Of a stretch of 64,000 nucleotides of DNA, positions 28,539 through 37,539 are shown in pieces (the stretch's first letter is position 1; every line of letters starts with the position of its first letter). The stretch comes from Marilutibacter penaei (lineage in GTDB: Bacteria > Pseudomonadota > Gammaproteobacteria > Xanthomonadales > Xanthomonadaceae): NCBI RefSeq assembly GCF_014145395.1, contig NZ_JACHTE010000001.1:186001-250000 (forward strand), in the 5' to 3' direction. The translations under genes and the position numbers were made by a program. The notes under the pieces are model-generated. The model had not been told where the DNA came from. It worked only from the letters and a program-made list of their open reading frames with translations, and made no database searches.

Positions 28539-28612
28539 CCACCCCGACGCCGTCGGATCGTGCAGGTGGAGGGTGCAAAGGAAGAGTGCCGGGACACCGC
28601 TGGCCTCGGGCA

Positions 28613-28712
28613 ATGCCGACGTCCGGTGCCCTTGGGGGCGAAATCAAGGAGGAGGCCTCGGCCTGGCCGAGGCCGGGGGACATTCGCCCCCGAGGGCACC
28701 GGACGTCGGCAT
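28613..28712 (+). repeat. Structured repeat element, copy B
   Basis: A 29-base outer stem with one mismatch (28613-28641 with 28684-28712, starting ATGCCGACGTCCGGTGCCC) encloses GCGAAATCAAGGAGGAGGCC, a perfect 10-base-pair inner hairpin (28654-28674) and CCGGGGGACATTCGCCC. Outer and inner stems differ in sequence from copy A but keep pairing, so the structure, not only the sequence, seems conserved. It resembles dispersed REP-like elements. Confidence 0.65.
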
Positions 28713-28785
28713 CCCCAGCTCCGCCGCAGCAGGCAGCTGACCATCGCCCTGCACACGAAAAATCAGACACTCCCGTCGGAAACGT

Positions 28786-29056
28786 GACGCTTCGAGGTAT
28801 GGACCTCGACACCTGGAGCTCGAACCTCGACGCTTCGAGTGAAGACCTCGATACTCGAAGCTCAAACCTTGGCGTTTCGAGTGGGAGACCTCGACGCCCG
28901 GAGTTCGAACCCCGACGCTTCAAGTGAGAGACCTCCATGCCCGAAGCTTGAACCTCGACGCTTCAGGGTGGTGAACTCGACGCCCGGAGCTCAAACCTCG
29001 ACGCTTCGAGGTAAAGACCTCGACGCCCGGAGCTCGAACCCCGACGCTTCGAGTTC
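28786..29056. repeat. Tandem array of six ~43 bp units
   Basis: After a partial unit at 28786, six units begin at 28802, 28844, 28887, 28930, 28973 and 29016, each 42-43 bases, opening with GACCTCGACGCCCGGAGCTC or a variant and closing with GACGCTTCGAG. Each unit is itself two related ~21-base halves, and most contain CTCGAA-N9-TTCGAG, able to form a small hairpin. Units abut directly without unique spacers. The array lies 35 bases beyond the autotransporter stop codon. Confidence 0.8.
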
Positions 29057-29090
29057 GACACCTCGGCTTCCCCAGCCGACGGCGCGCGCC

Positions 29091-30974
29091 CTAGAGGTCG
29101 AAGCCGAAGCCCACGCCGGCGGAGCTCTCGCCGTCGCTGAACGCGCCGCCCAGCGAAAAGGATGCGCGCTCGCCGACCTTCACGCCGTAGCCGATCGAGA
29201 GCGCCTGCTCACCGCCCTGGAAGCCCGCGCCGACCGCGATGCGCCCGCGCGGGCTCTGGGTCCCGGACGCGTTGATCGCCATGTTCATCATCGCCGTGCC
29301 CATCGCCCCCTGGCGGTCGATACGCCGGTCCTGCTGGTGGAAGCGGTCGTCGACATCACTGCGGAACGCCTCCAGGTCCGCCCCGAACGAGGCCATGACC
29401 TGGTCCGTGTAGGCGCGTGCCGAGTCCAGCGTCGATGCCGCCGTGCGATCGGCGTAGCTGCGGGCTGACTGCAGCGTGGCCGCGTCGCCGGCGTCGGCGT
29501 GCGTGTTCGCCGCCTGCAACGTGGCAGCATCGCCCGCCGCCATGTCGCCCCGGATCGCCGCTTCGCGGGCATCGGTGTGGCCGGTCGCGGCGGCCAGAGT
29601 GGCGGCATCACCGGTATCGGCGTGGGTGGTCGCGGCGCGCAGCGTGCCGGCATCGCCGGCGTCCATCTGGCCCTTGTTGACGGCATCGCCGGCATCGACA
29701 CCGTCGGCGACATTGGCGATCCGCGTGCCGTTGTCGCCTGCCAAGGTGATCGCATCCGCATCGTGGCCGTCGTACTCCACCGCCAGGTCACTGCCCGAAC
29801 CTGCCGGGCCGTCTGGACCTGCCGGGCCATCTGGACCTGCCGGCCCTTCGGGGCCCTCCGGACCTTCGGGGCCTTCGGGGCCTGCCGGACCTTCCGGGCC
29901 TGCCGGACCTGCCGGACCTTCCGGACCTTCCGGGCCTGCCGGACCTTCCGGGCCTGCCGGACCCTCGGGACCCGCCGGACCCTCGGGGCCCGCCGGACCT
30001 TCGGGGCCCGCCGGACCCTCTGGACCCGCCGGGCCGGGCGTCAGCGCGATGCCATCTATGCTGGCCTGCAACTGGTCCAGGCGCACGTCCACCGCGGCGA
30101 AGGCATCGCCCACTGTCGCGTAGCTGCCCCCCTGGATTCCATACGCCGGCGCAGTGAACACCCCGCCTGTATAGCTCGCACCGCCGCCCAGGGCGATGGC
30201 CAACGGATGCAGTTGCGACAGGTTGACCGCGTCGGTGTCGGCACGGCCGGCACCGACGTGGATCAGGCGGCGGGTCTGTTCGGTCGTGAAGGTGACCGTT
30301 TGGTTGGTGCCCGGCAGCAGGACCGAGTCCCCCGCGCCGTACCCGAAGGAGACCACGCCGCTCTCATTGGCAACCGCGTACAGGCCGAGCGCGACCGAGC
30401 CGAATGCGGCGGAACCGGTCGTCGCCACCGGCCCGATGGCGACCGAACTGTAGCCCTGCGCCTGGGCCCCCGCGCCTATCGCGATGCCGTAGTTGTTGCC
30501 GGTGGTGTTGGCCATCGCGTTGCTGCCGATGGCGATCGAGCCCAGCCGCGGCGCCTGCGCATCCTGGGTGCCGATGTCCGCTGCCGCGGGACTGACGGCC
30601 ACGAAGGGGAGGGATTCGGCGCCCGCGGCGACCACGTCCGCGGCCTGCGTGGATGCCGGGGCCTTCGCCGATGCCGGGAGGGACGCCGCCGACGGAGACG
30701 AGGATTCGGTGGCCGCAGGAGCGTTGGCGGCGGTAGCGTCGGCGGCACCGTCCTGCAGGCAGGCCGCATCGGCCAGCGCATCCGCGTCGCCGATCCTGGT
30801 CGTCGTCGCGCGTACGGCACCCGTGTGCTCCGGAGCGTTCGTCGCATCCGCAGCGTCGACGGCATCCGCGTCGTCGCAGGGCGGCGCGGCGACGGTTGGC
30901 AGGGCGGCAGTGGCCACGCACAGGGCGACGGCCAGGGCAAGCGGGCGTGGCGGCAGGGCGGTTCGGTTCGACAT
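29091..30974 (-). CDS. Trimeric autotransporter adhesin with collagen-like segment (YadA family)
   Basis: A 627-residue surface protein. It has a signal peptide ([19 protein letters not shown]), a low-complexity Ala/Asp passage, YadA-like head repeats ([37 protein letters not shown]), a neck ([20 protein letters not shown]), a collagen-like run of 26 Gly-Pro-x triplets at residues ~314-391 (x is Ala, Glu or Asp), coiled-coil repeats rich in GDAATL/THAD, and a C-terminal YadA anchor ([20 protein letters not shown] to VGFGFDL). It should trimerise in the outer membrane and display a collagen triple helix inside its stalk. GAGAGGACCTCTC before the ATG includes the ribosome binding site. A 7TMR kinase/NarL pair is encoded just upstream. 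Confidence 0.9.
   Translation of the reverse strand: MSNRTALPPRPLALAVALCVATAALPTVAAPPCDDADAVDAADATNAPEHTGAVRATTTRIGDADALADAACLQDGAADATAANAPAATESSSPSAASLPASAKAPASTQAADVVAAGAESLPFVAVSPAAADIGTQDAQAPRLGSIAIGSNAMANTTGNNYGIAIGAGAQAQGYSSVAIGPVATTGSAAFGSVALGLYAVANESGVVSFGYGAGDSVLLPGTNQTVTFTTEQTRRLIHVGAGRADTDAVNLSQLHPLAIALGGGASYTGGVFTAPAYGIQGGSYATVGDAFAAVDVRLDQLQASIDGIALTPGPAGPEGPAGPEGPAGPEGPAGPEGPAGPEGPAGPEGPEGPAGPAGPEGPAGPEGPEGPEGPEGPAGPDGPAGPDGPAGSGSDLAVEYDGHDADAITLAGDNGTRIANVADGVDAGDAVNKGQMDAGDAGTLRAATTHADTGDAATLAAATGHTDAREAAIRGDMAAGDAATLQAANTHADAGDAATLQSARSYADRTAASTLDSARAYTDQVMASFGADLEAFRSDVDDRFHQQDRRIDRQGAMGTAMMNMAINASGTQSPRGRIAVGAGFQGGEQALSIGYGVKVGERASFSLGGAFSDGESSAGVGFGFDL
29802..30035 (-). 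repeat. Collagen-like GPA/GPE/GPD coding repeat
   Basis: 26 consecutive Gly-Pro-x codon triplets (nine-base period) in the autotransporter gene. The order is (GPA-GPE) six times, then irregular GPE/GPA mixtures, then GPD/GPA near the C-terminal side. The repeat is likely to vary in length by slippage, and its antisense strand shows a spurious proline/serine-rich open frame. Confidence 0.9.
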
Positions 30975-31128
30975 GGAGAGGTCCTCTCGGCAAGCCGCTG
31001 TCGGGAGGCCCGGAGGTCCGTCCGCCCCCCAAGCGGAATGTGCGCAGTGTCAAGCAAGCTCCGGGGAGGACGTATCCCTGAAATCAGGTAGTGGCGAGCA
31101 CCGGGTGGCGGGCGTCGCGCCGTCGCCC

Positions 31129-32994
31129 TCAGGCCGCCAGCGGCAGTTCCAGGCGCAGGGCGGTTCCGCCGTCGGACGCCGTCTCGACCTGCAGCCGGCC
31201 GCCGAGGCGCTGCGCGCGCAGGCGCATGCTGGCGAGGCCGGTACCCCACTCGCCGCCTGCCGCGCGTGCCGCCTCGCCGGCCTGCAGCCCCACGCCGTCG
31301 TCGCGGACCCCCACGCGCAGCACGGCACCGTCGCGTTGGACGTGGACATCGACGCGCCCGGCACCGCTGTGCTTGAACACGTTGGTCAGCGCCTCCTGCA
31401 GCAGGCGCAGCAGGTCGAGGCTGCGGCCGCTGCCCAGGTCGACGCCTTCCAGTCCCGTGAGGTGCCAGTGGGCGTCGATGTCGGCGGCCTCGAGCAGGCG
31501 GGTCGCGCGGTGCCGCAGCGGCACCAGCAGTTCGGCGAGGTCGGCATGCTCGCGTGCGGTGGAGTCGATCACCAGGCGCAGGTCATCGCGCATCTCGCGC
31601 AGGAGGTCGACCACCCGCGCGTTGGGCATGTCGGCCGGCGACTGCTGCAGGCGCGCGATGGCGCCGACCAGGGTGCCGCCGAAGCCGTCGTGGAGGTCCC
31701 GCACCAATTGCAGGCGCTCGCCGGCCCGGCCGTGCGCGAGTTCCAGCGCATGCTGCCGGCCCAGCGTGTCCGCCAGCCGGGTGGTGGCGGCCTCGACCTC
31801 GTGCCTGAGTTCGGCATTGAAGCCCTCGACCCGTTTCATGGTGCTGGCGAACCGGTAGGCGAGCACGAAGCCCATGCCCAGCAGGGTGATCGGCGAGCCG
31901 AACGCGCCGAGGTAGGCCGAGCCGCGGAACCAGCCCAGGTACACCGACAGGTCGTGCAGCGACACCAGCACCGGGACCAGCGCGCACAGTGCGAGCACCT
32001 TGTGTTCCGCGCGCCCGTGGCGGAACGCGAACACCGCGAACGCCAGGCTCATCAGGTAGGCGAAGCCGATCATCGGCACCACGTACGCGTTGCGGTGCGG
32101 GCCCATCCAGCCGGGGAACAGCAGGGCGGCTGCGAACACCAGCGCGCCCAGCGCCAGCAGGCTCCGTTCGAAGCGCGGCCAGCGGAGGCCGGCGAAGCGC
32201 AGCAGGAACAGCGCGTAGGTCACCGCCGCGGCGACGAAGCAGGCGGCGATGAAGGCCTGCCAGCCGTGCGTGGTGGGGAACGGCCAGGGCCGGGTGACGA
32301 TGTAGTTGGAGGCGTACAGCATGCCGAACAGGCCGTTGAGCGCGTACCAGCCGTAGGTGGTGTCGCGCGGACGCAGCAGCCAGATCAGGCCGAACACCGC
32401 CGCCAGCACCAGGCCGATCGATGCATCGAGCAGCTGCAGGTCGTGGCGCGCCAGCTTGGCGCCCCGGTAGGCGCGTTGCACGGCATCGGGCGCGCCGACG
32501 GTGACGGTGCCGAACGCGGGCTGGTAGGCCACCAGGCCGGACACCCGCACCAGCAGTTCGTTCCCGCCGGGGCGCAGCAGCGGTGCGTCGACGAGGTAGT
32601 ACCGCGGGCTGTGCCAGTAACGCGACAGCGGCTCGACCAGCGAGGGATCGCGGTCGACCAGGCTGCCGTTGACGTACACCGCCGCGGCCAGGCAGGTGTA
32701 GTCCAGCATCAGCCCCACGGGGCCCGGGCCGTCCTGCCGCCAGCGCACGCGGTACCAGACGACGCCATCGTGGTCGGGCCAGCGTTGTTGCCACTGGTCC
32801 ATCAGGGTGACCGGGACCCAGCCGGTGGCCGGGGGCTCGGTGGCGTTCCAGTCCGAACGCACCGCTTCCGCGTGCACGAGCGTCGTGGTGAGCTGGGGGG
32901 CGGAGGCCTGACCCGGGGACTCCGACGCCGGGGCCACCGTCGCCAGCAGCGACAGCAGCAGCACCGCCAGCCCCCGCACCATGCGGCGGATCAA
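31129..32994 (-). CDS. Sensor histidine kinase with 7TMR-DISM region (NarL-type)
   Basis: A 621-residue membrane kinase. After a signal sequence ([18 protein letters not shown]) comes a periplasmic jelly-roll-like 7TMR-DISM extracellular domain ([40 protein letters not shown]), seven hydrophobic helices (residues ~190-380), a dimerisation/phosphoacceptor helix with [20 protein letters not shown] (His in HDGFGG) and an HATPase domain ([39 protein letters not shown]). It should phosphorylate the LuxR-type regulator whose stop overlaps this start by four bases. 7TMR-DISM proteins often sense carbohydrates or small ligands; the signal here is unknown. Confidence 0.93.
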   Translation of the reverse strand: MIRRMVRGLAVLLLSLLATVAPASESPGQASAPQLTTTLVHAEAVRSDWNATEPPATGWVPVTLMDQWQQRWPDHDGVVWYRVRWRQDGPGPVGLMLDYTCLAAAVYVNGSLVDRDPSLVEPLSRYWHSPRYYLVDAPLLRPGGNELLVRVSGLVAYQPAFGTVTVGAPDAVQRAYRGAKLARHDLQLLDASIGLVLAAVFGLIWLLRPRDTTYGWYALNGLFGMLYASNYIVTRPWPFPTTHGWQAFIAACFVAAAVTYALFLLRFAGLRWPRFERSLLALGALVFAAALLFPGWMGPHRNAYVVPMIGFAYLMSLAFAVFAFRHGRAEHKVLALCALVPVLVSLHDLSVYLGWFRGSAYLGAFGSPITLLGMGFVLAYRFASTMKRVEGFNAELRHEVEAATTRLADTLGRQHALELAHGRAGERLQLVRDLHDGFGGTLVGAIARLQQSPADMPNARVVDLLREMRDDLRLVIDSTAREHADLAELLVPLRHRATRLLEAADIDAHWHLTGLEGVDLGSGRSLDLLRLLQEALTNVFKHSGAGRVDVHVQRDGAVLRVGVRDDGVGLQAGEAARAAGGEWGTGLASMRLRAQRLGGRLQVETASDGGTALRLELPLAA

Positions 32995-33695
32995 CGCAGC
33001 AGGCCCATCGCACGGGCCTCGAATACCGCCTCGGTGCGCGAACCGACCGCGAGCTTGCGGTAGATGTTGCGCGCGTGGACTTCGACGGTGAAGCGCGACA
33101 GCGACAGCATCTCGGCGATCTCGCGGTTGCTGAACCCTTGCGCGACCAGCGCGAGGATCTCGCTTTCCCGCTCCGACAGCGGCACTGGCGGCGCCCCGGA
33201 CCCCGGCCCGTCGCTGCCCGCTACCGCGGTGGCCACCCCGCCGCGCGTCGGCCCGGGTGGCAGCAGGGCGAGGATGCGGCGCGCGATCGACGGGTCGATC
33301 GGCGCGCCCCCGCGGCGCAGGCTCTTCAAGGACACCACGAGCTCGATGTCGTCTCGATCCTTGAGCAGGTAGCCGGCCGCACCCGCCCGGAGCGCCGCCA
33401 GGATGGTGTCTTCGCCGGCATAGGCCGACACGATCACGGCCTGCGTGCGGGGTGCATGCACCTGCATCCAGTCGATCAGCCCGATGCCGTTGCCGTCGGG
33501 CAGTTGCACGTCGACCAGCGCGAGCGCGAAGTCGCCTTCACGCAGGCGTTCGCGCGCGGTCGCCAGGTCGCCGACGGCCGCGACCCGCGCACCGTCATCC
33601 GCGACGCCAGCCATCAGTCCCTGCAGGCGCAGGCGCGTCGCCGGGTCGTCCTCGACGACCAGCGTGGGCGACAGCGCGATTGGCTCGGCATCCAT
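32991..33695 (-). CDS. NarL/LuxR-type response regulator
   Basis: A 234-residue regulator with a receiver domain ([20 protein letters not shown]; phosphoacceptor Asp in [13 protein letters not shown]; Lys in GYLLKDRDD) and a LuxR helix-turn-helix ([40 protein letters not shown]). The start [10 protein letters not shown] follows AGGAGGG; longer frames upstream are spurious. ATGA coupling with the sensor kinase defines a two-gene operon. Its targets are unknown, though the adhesin gene lies next downstream on the same strand. Confidence 0.93.
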   Translation of the reverse strand: MDAEPIALSPTLVVEDDPATRLRLQGLMAGVADDGARVAAVGDLATARERLREGDFALALVDVQLPDGNGIGLIDWMQVHAPRTQAVIVSAYAGEDTILAALRAGAAGYLLKDRDDIELVVSLKSLRRGGAPIDPSIARRILALLPPGPTRGGVATAVAGSDGPGSGAPPVPLSERESEILALVAQGFSNREIAEMLSLSRFTVEVHARNIYRKLAVGSRTEAVFEARAMGLLR

Positions 33696-33897
33696 GGCAT
33701 CCCTCCTGCCGGCCAGTGTAGGAGAGGTCGCACGCAGGTGCATGGCCGTTCCGGCGCCGCCCTCCTCGCGCCCGCCTGCACGCGGCCTTAGCGCGGATCG
33801 CGGAGACTGGACGCCGGGCGGACGCCGGCATCGCCGGTCCATCGGGTGGGCACCCGGGGGCGCAGGACGCGTTCGCAGGGAAGGTGTAACGACACGG

Positions 33898-34692
33898 ATG
33901 GGGAAGCGCACGGTGAACAAGGACGCCCGGTGCATGGACGGATTCCATGCGGACGAGATCCGCGACGCCTGCGACGCGATTCTCGGCAGCAGCGACTTCC
34001 AGAAGGCCCACCGGATGCGGCGCCTGCTCCGGTTCCTGGTGGACCAGGCCCTCGCGGGCGACGCCGGGAACGTGAGCGAATATGTCATCGGCATCGAAGT
34101 GTTCGACCGGCGCCCGACCGACTATGCCGCCGAGGATCCGATCGTTCGGGTCCAGGTGGGGCGCCTGCGCCAGCGGCTCGCGCGCTACTACGCGGACCGC
34201 CGCGGACATGGCGGCATCGAGGTCCACATCCCGGTGGGCCAGCACCGGCTGGCGTTCCGGCGCGCCTCCTCGCCGGGGGAGCCGCCGGTGGCGCCGGCGC
34301 CGGGAGGCGGCGCGCTGGTGATCGAACCGATCCGCCATATCGCCGGTTACGGCGAGGGGCAGGCCTTCGCGCATGGACTGTACGAGGAGCTTCTGAACCA
34401 GTTGTTCTCGTCGTTCGACGACGTATTCATGCGGATGTCCACCTCGCTCGCGGCGAACGGGTCCGAGCGCCGGGACGGCGATGCCCGACGCACGGCGCCG
34501 CGGCACCGGGTCGAGGGCAGCGTGCGGGTCGACGCGGAGCGGATCCGCACGTCGATCCGGCTGGTGGATGCCTCGCTGAGCCGGGTCACCTGGGCCGGGC
34601 AGTTCGACCGCTCGGTGCGTTTCGGCATCCGCGAGCAGGAAGAACTCGCGGCGTCCATCTGCAACGCATTGAAGGCGGTGGTCCCGGCCTGA
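33898..34692 (+). CDS. Putative regulator with adenylate-cyclase/TPR-associated N-terminal domain
   Basis: A ~264-residue protein. Residues ~15-115 ([78 protein letters not shown]) match the helical N-terminal domain found in many cyclase- or TPR-containing signalling proteins, where it behaves like a DNA-binding or winged-helix-like module. The rest ([40 protein letters not shown]) resembles the FlgO/TolB-N-like part of those proteins, truncated before any TPR. A GTG at 33913 with GGGGAAG upstream is an alternative start. It converges on the reb-like operon, ending 28 bases from it. Confidence 0.65.
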   Translation: MGKRTVNKDARCMDGFHADEIRDACDAILGSSDFQKAHRMRRLLRFLVDQALAGDAGNVSEYVIGIEVFDRRPTDYAAEDPIVRVQVGRLRQRLARYYADRRGHGGIEVHIPVGQHRLAFRRASSPGEPPVAPAPGGGALVIEPIRHIAGYGEGQAFAHGLYEELLNQLFSSFDDVFMRMSTSLAANGSERRDGDARRTAPRHRVEGSVRVDAERIRTSIRLVDASLSRVTWAGQFDRSVRFGIREQEELAASICNALKAVVPA

Positions 34693-34719
34693 CGCCGGGC
34701 CCACCGCCCCGTCCCTGCT

Positions 34720-35175
34720 TCAGAACGTCATGTGGAAGACGGACACCACGGTCCCATTGGTGACGCTGAAGCCGAGCCACTTGCGCTGCCGCAGGGCCCA
34801 CAGGAAGCTCTCCTCGATCGCCTTGGGCACCACGACCAGGGACAGCGCCCGGGTGCCGCGCGGGCGGTTTTCGAGCTTCATCAGGTCCACGCCGATGCCG
34901 TCGAGGAAGCGGTCCGCATCCCCTTCCCTGAAGATGCCGTAGGCCTTGATCTCGGTCCACAGCGGCCTGCCGTCATCGCCCCGGGCGACCAGGTCGCACC
35001 GTTGCCGCTGGTAGGGTCGCGGATAGGGATACTCCCGTTCGGCCGGCTCGCCCTTCACCACCGTCAGGTGCCGCCAGAGCTCGCACTGCACCCAGCCTTC
35101 CCAGCCGCCCTTGCTCAGGGCGAGGGTGGCCGCGGCCTCGGTGTTCACCACGGCCATCACGTCGTGGAGGTTCAT
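34720..35175 (-). CDS. Uncharacterised protein with PD-(D/E)XK nuclease-like pattern
   Basis: A 151-residue protein I cannot place in a named family. Glu32 in QCELWRHL, Asp61 in QRCDLVARGD and Glu75-x-Lys77 in LWTEIKAYG are spaced as in PD-(D/E)XK nuclease folds, suggesting a metal-dependent nuclease or a degenerate relative. It ends with LGFSVTNGTVVSVFHMTF. The ATG overlaps the stop of the nitrilase-like gene (ATGA), so it is the last gene of the reb-like operon. The nuclease reading is an inference from motif spacing only. Confidence 0.6.
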   Translation of the reverse strand: MNLHDVMAVVNTEAAATLALSKGGWEGWVQCELWRHLTVVKGEPAEREYPYPRPYQRQRCDLVARGDDGRPLWTEIKAYGIFREGDADRFLDGIGVDLMKLENRPRGTRALSLVVVPKAIEESFLWALRQRKWLGFSVTNGTVVSVFHMTF

Positions 35176-36284
35176 GGCGAGACCGCCGCCGATGTCGCCT
35201 GCGTCTTCGTCGCGTTCAAGGCCAGCGGCTGCGTGCTGGTCCAGACGCCCTGGCGCCCCGTGTACAGCCCGCCAGCGTAGGTCACGCGGTAGTCCGCGCC
35301 GTCAGGCAGGGCTTTCAGCTGGAAGCTGGTGGCGGGCACGGCGTGCGTGGAACCGGTCGCGGCGTCATGGCGGCCCATCTGGAAGATCGGTTCGCGCAGC
35401 CCCGAATCCACGTGCGAGTAACCGTCCACCAGCATCACCAACGCACCGTCGGCGACGGCGACGGCCTGCTGGACGATCGACATGCCGCAGGACGTGACGA
35501 GCTGCAGCTCGAGCGACGCCGCGCGCGGGCCCAGGGTCTGGCGCAGCAGGTTCATCGCGTTGGCGACCACCTGTTCGCTGTGGTCGAGGCAGACTTCCAG
35601 GCCCACGCTCATGCCGTCCCAGTAGACGAGGTTGTCCAGGTGCTGGTCGGGGTTGAGCCGGAACGAATACGTGGTGGTCGGGTCGAGGTTGGCATGGTCC
35701 CGCCCGTCCGGTCCGTCGATGTTGGAGATGTAGTGCTTCTCCATGAAGATGTACGGCACGCTGGCATCCGGCTGGGCACGCTGTCCGCGCAGCATGATCG
35801 CGGTATTGAGCAGGTTCATCCGGCCCGAGAGGTCGAACGGGAGGGCCGAGCAGAGCGTGCCGGCCACGATCACCCAGTCCTTGAACAGCGGCGAGTCGTG
35901 GATGGCCCCGTACAGCGCCTCGGCCAGTTCCTGGCGTGCGCGTTCGGGGTAGGCACCAAAGCTCGTGGAGCGCGAGAAACCACCGCCGCTGACCTCGTCG
36001 GCCGAGGCCTTGCGGAAGTAGAACTCCGGCGCGATGAAGACCTTCAGGGTGGACGCGTCGTCCATGCCCTGCTGGTCCTTGCAGGCATCGGCGGTCCAGT
36101 AGAGGACGTTGAGCAGGCGCTGGGCGCGCGCCTGCAGGTCAGGATCCTGCAACGTCACCTGCGGCGCACCGGACCGCGCCTGCACGGTGCCCGACGGCGT
36201 GGGATAGAACGTGGGGACCATGTAGCCCAGCGGCAGCAGGCGGGTGTACGGCGCCTGTCCCAGTACATCGTCTGTGATGTTCAT
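35172..36284 (-). CDS. Nitrilase-superfamily (carbon-nitrogen hydrolase-like) protein
   Basis: A 370-residue protein with an apparent Glu-Lys-Cys triad of the nitrilase superfamily: Glu87 in VFIAPEFYFRKA, Lys183 in YIFMEKHYISNI and Cys232 in SVGLEVCLDHSEQ. Sequence around the triad is divergent from known amidases, and it is longer than the ~280-residue norm with a C-terminal extension ending in NATKTQATSAAVSP. No signal peptide. The start at 36284 is chosen because GGAGA lies nine bases upstream; the ATG at 36305 overlaps that site. Within the reb-like operon, between a membrane protein and the PD-(D/E)XK-like gene. Substrate unknown. Confidence 0.68.
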   Translation of the reverse strand: MNITDDVLGQAPYTRLLPLGYMVPTFYPTPSGTVQARSGAPQVTLQDPDLQARAQRLLNVLYWTADACKDQQGMDDASTLKVFIAPEFYFRKASADEVSGGGFSRSTSFGAYPERARQELAEALYGAIHDSPLFKDWVIVAGTLCSALPFDLSGRMNLLNTAIMLRGQRAQPDASVPYIFMEKHYISNIDGPDGRDHANLDPTTTYSFRLNPDQHLDNLVYWDGMSVGLEVCLDHSEQVVANAMNLLRQTLGPRAASLELQLVTSCGMSIVQQAVAVADGALVMLVDGYSHVDSGLREPIFQMGRHDAATGSTHAVPATSFQLKALPDGADYRVTYAGGLYTGRQGVWTSTQPLALNATKTQATSAAVSP

Positions 36285-36390
36285 CGTCTGTGTTCTCCAT
36301 GACATGTGGCGGCGGGGGTGGCATCCGTGCCTGCGCCGGGGCGCAGGGCACGCGCGGAACGCCTCGCCCGCCGCGGGGCGCTCCGCGGAA

Positions 36391-37095
36391 TCACGCGACC
36401 TGCTTGATCAGCCAGTAGATCGCCTTGAGCGTTTGCAAAGCGATCGTCTGGTCTTCCGCGGCCACGCCTGGAAGCGGCAGGCCGCGGGCCAGCGCCACGC
36501 CGGGGATAACGGTGACCGGCAGGCCGCCGGTATCGGTGGAGAGCGGTTGCGGTTCCGGCACCGCCGCGAACCCGTGCCGCACCGCGGCGACCACGAAGCC
36601 CAGCGCGATGAGCGCGAGGATCGCCACGACCAGGACCAGAAGCCGGACCGGGGGCACCGGGATCTTCTGGATCAATCCGGCGACGAAGCCGACGGCGACC
36701 AGCACGTCGAGGTTCAGCGGGCATCCGAGCGTCCGCACCAGTTCCAGTTGCACGAGGTCACCGGGCTGCTGCTCGAACGTGACGGTGTACGGGCGACCGC
36801 GCACCGTCAGCGTGACCGGCGCCCGCCGGGCGGCGCGCACGTTGTCGTCCGCCCGGTAGTCGACGCGGCTGAGACCGGTGGCGATCGGCGTCGGCGGCGA
36901 AAGCGAGAGCCAGTCGGCCACGTCGGGCGGCAGGCGGACATCCGTGCAGTCCGCCTGGACGATGAAGAACGCGCCCGGGTCTGCCGCCGCGCCGGCCCCG
37001 GACGCATCCCGGGTGCCCGCATCGGGGAAGGCCAGCAGCCGGATCCGCTCCGGCACCGGACGCAGTCGGACTGCGGAGGTGGCGATGGCCGTCAC
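36391..37095 (-). CDS. Uncharacterised membrane protein of the reb-like operon
   Basis: A 234-residue protein without recognisable family. The first ~130 residues look soluble (SAVRLRPVPERIRLLAFPDA, RADDNVRAARRAPVTLTVRG). Two hydrophobic stretches follow (LNLDVLVAVGFVAGLIQKI and VRLLVLVVAILALIALGFVV), then a ~60-residue tail ending in TLKAIYWLIKQVA, possibly amphipathic. The start is a GTG that overlaps the stop of the preceding 79-residue gene (GTGA). Its membrane anchoring could tie the operon's products to the envelope; that is inference. Confidence 0.6.
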   Translation of the reverse strand: MTAIATSAVRLRPVPERIRLLAFPDAGTRDASGAGAAADPGAFFIVQADCTDVRLPPDVADWLSLSPPTPIATGLSRVDYRADDNVRAARRAPVTLTVRGRPYTVTFEQQPGDLVQLELVRTLGCPLNLDVLVAVGFVAGLIQKIPVPPVRLLVLVVAILALIALGFVVAAVRHGFAAVPEPQPLSTDTGGLPVTVIPGVALARGLPLPGVAAEDQTIALQTLKAIYWLIKQVA

Positions 37096-37331
37096 GTGCC
37101 CGTGCCCGCGCCCGTGCCCGCGCCAAGGGCGGCGGTGGCCTCGTAAGCGGCCAGCCCTTCCAAGATCGCCGTCGCGCTGAGCGCGAGCGAGCCGACGATC
37201 AGCGGCGTCGTATCGTTGCCGAGGATCTCGACCATGAAGGTGTAGCCGGCCTCGGCCATCGGCAGCGCGGTCGCGTTCAGGGCCGCGGCCGTCGCGAGCG
37301 GCCGTTCGACGATCGCGCCGGTGGCGGCCAC
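37092..37331 (-). CDS. Small hydrophobic protein of the reb-like operon
   Basis: A 79-residue protein read from GTG at 37331, one base after the preceding stop. It contains two mildly hydrophobic helices (ATAAALNATALPMAEAGYTF and PLIVGSLALSATAILEGLAA) and a GTGAGTGT tail. No family recognised; the alternating Ala-rich composition is similar in style to the RebB-like proteins upstream but without their motifs. Supported as a gene by tight overlaps on both sides (GTGA with the next gene). Confidence 0.55.
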   Translation of the reverse strand: MAATGAIVERPLATAAALNATALPMAEAGYTFMVEILGNDTTPLIVGSLALSATAILEGLAAYEATAALGAGTGAGTGT

Positions 37332-37332
37332 G

Positions 37333-37539
37333 TCAGCGCTCCGGGGCCGGGGGCAGGTCGTAGAGTTCGCGGATCCGGTCCAGCACCTTGTTGTTCTCCT
37401 CGGTGATGATCCGCATCTGCTCATCGGCATCGCCCTGGACACCGAGCATCGCGACATGGGTGGCCACCCGCGTCATCGACGCGGCGATGTCCTCTACCAC
37501 CTCGCCCATCCGCGCCATCGATTCAGGCGTCTTCATCAT
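37333..37539 (-). CDS. Small coiled-coil-like protein of the reb-like operon
   Basis: A 68-residue protein (MMKTPESMARMGEVVEDIAA to LYDLPPAPER) with a heptad-like central helix and acidic middle (QGDADEQMRIITEENNKVL). AAGGGAG precedes the paired ATGs at 37539 and 37536. It overlaps the end of the upstream gene by 17 bases. No family recognised. Confidence 0.55.
   Translation of the reverse strand: MMKTPESMARMGEVVEDIAASMTRVATHVAMLGVQGDADEQMRIITEENNKVLDRIRELYDLPPAPER

Larger units (their letters stand above)
28029..29090. other. 1.06 kb non-coding block with repeats
   Basis: No convincing gene is present between the sulfatase start and the autotransporter stop; open frames here have no consistent domain. 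The first ~400 bases include the sulfatase leader and show nothing specific. Bases 28462-28712 hold two related structured elements and 28786-29056 a tandem array, listed separately. Confidence 0.7.

Noticed and set aside
28586-28927. Open frame with repeated DLDTRSSN-type peptides over the array
   Set aside because: The 42/43-base unit length shifts the frame, so the peptide periodicity is not maintained; no ribosome binding site or homologous domain.
28786-29056. Tandem array read as a CRISPR
   Set aside because: Units follow each other without unique spacers, they vary internally and no cas genes are nearby.
29476-30123. Antisense frame with [10 protein letters not shown] repeats
   Set aside because: It is the mirror of the collagen-like coding repeat of the autotransporter, whose signal peptide and anchor prove the other strand is coding.
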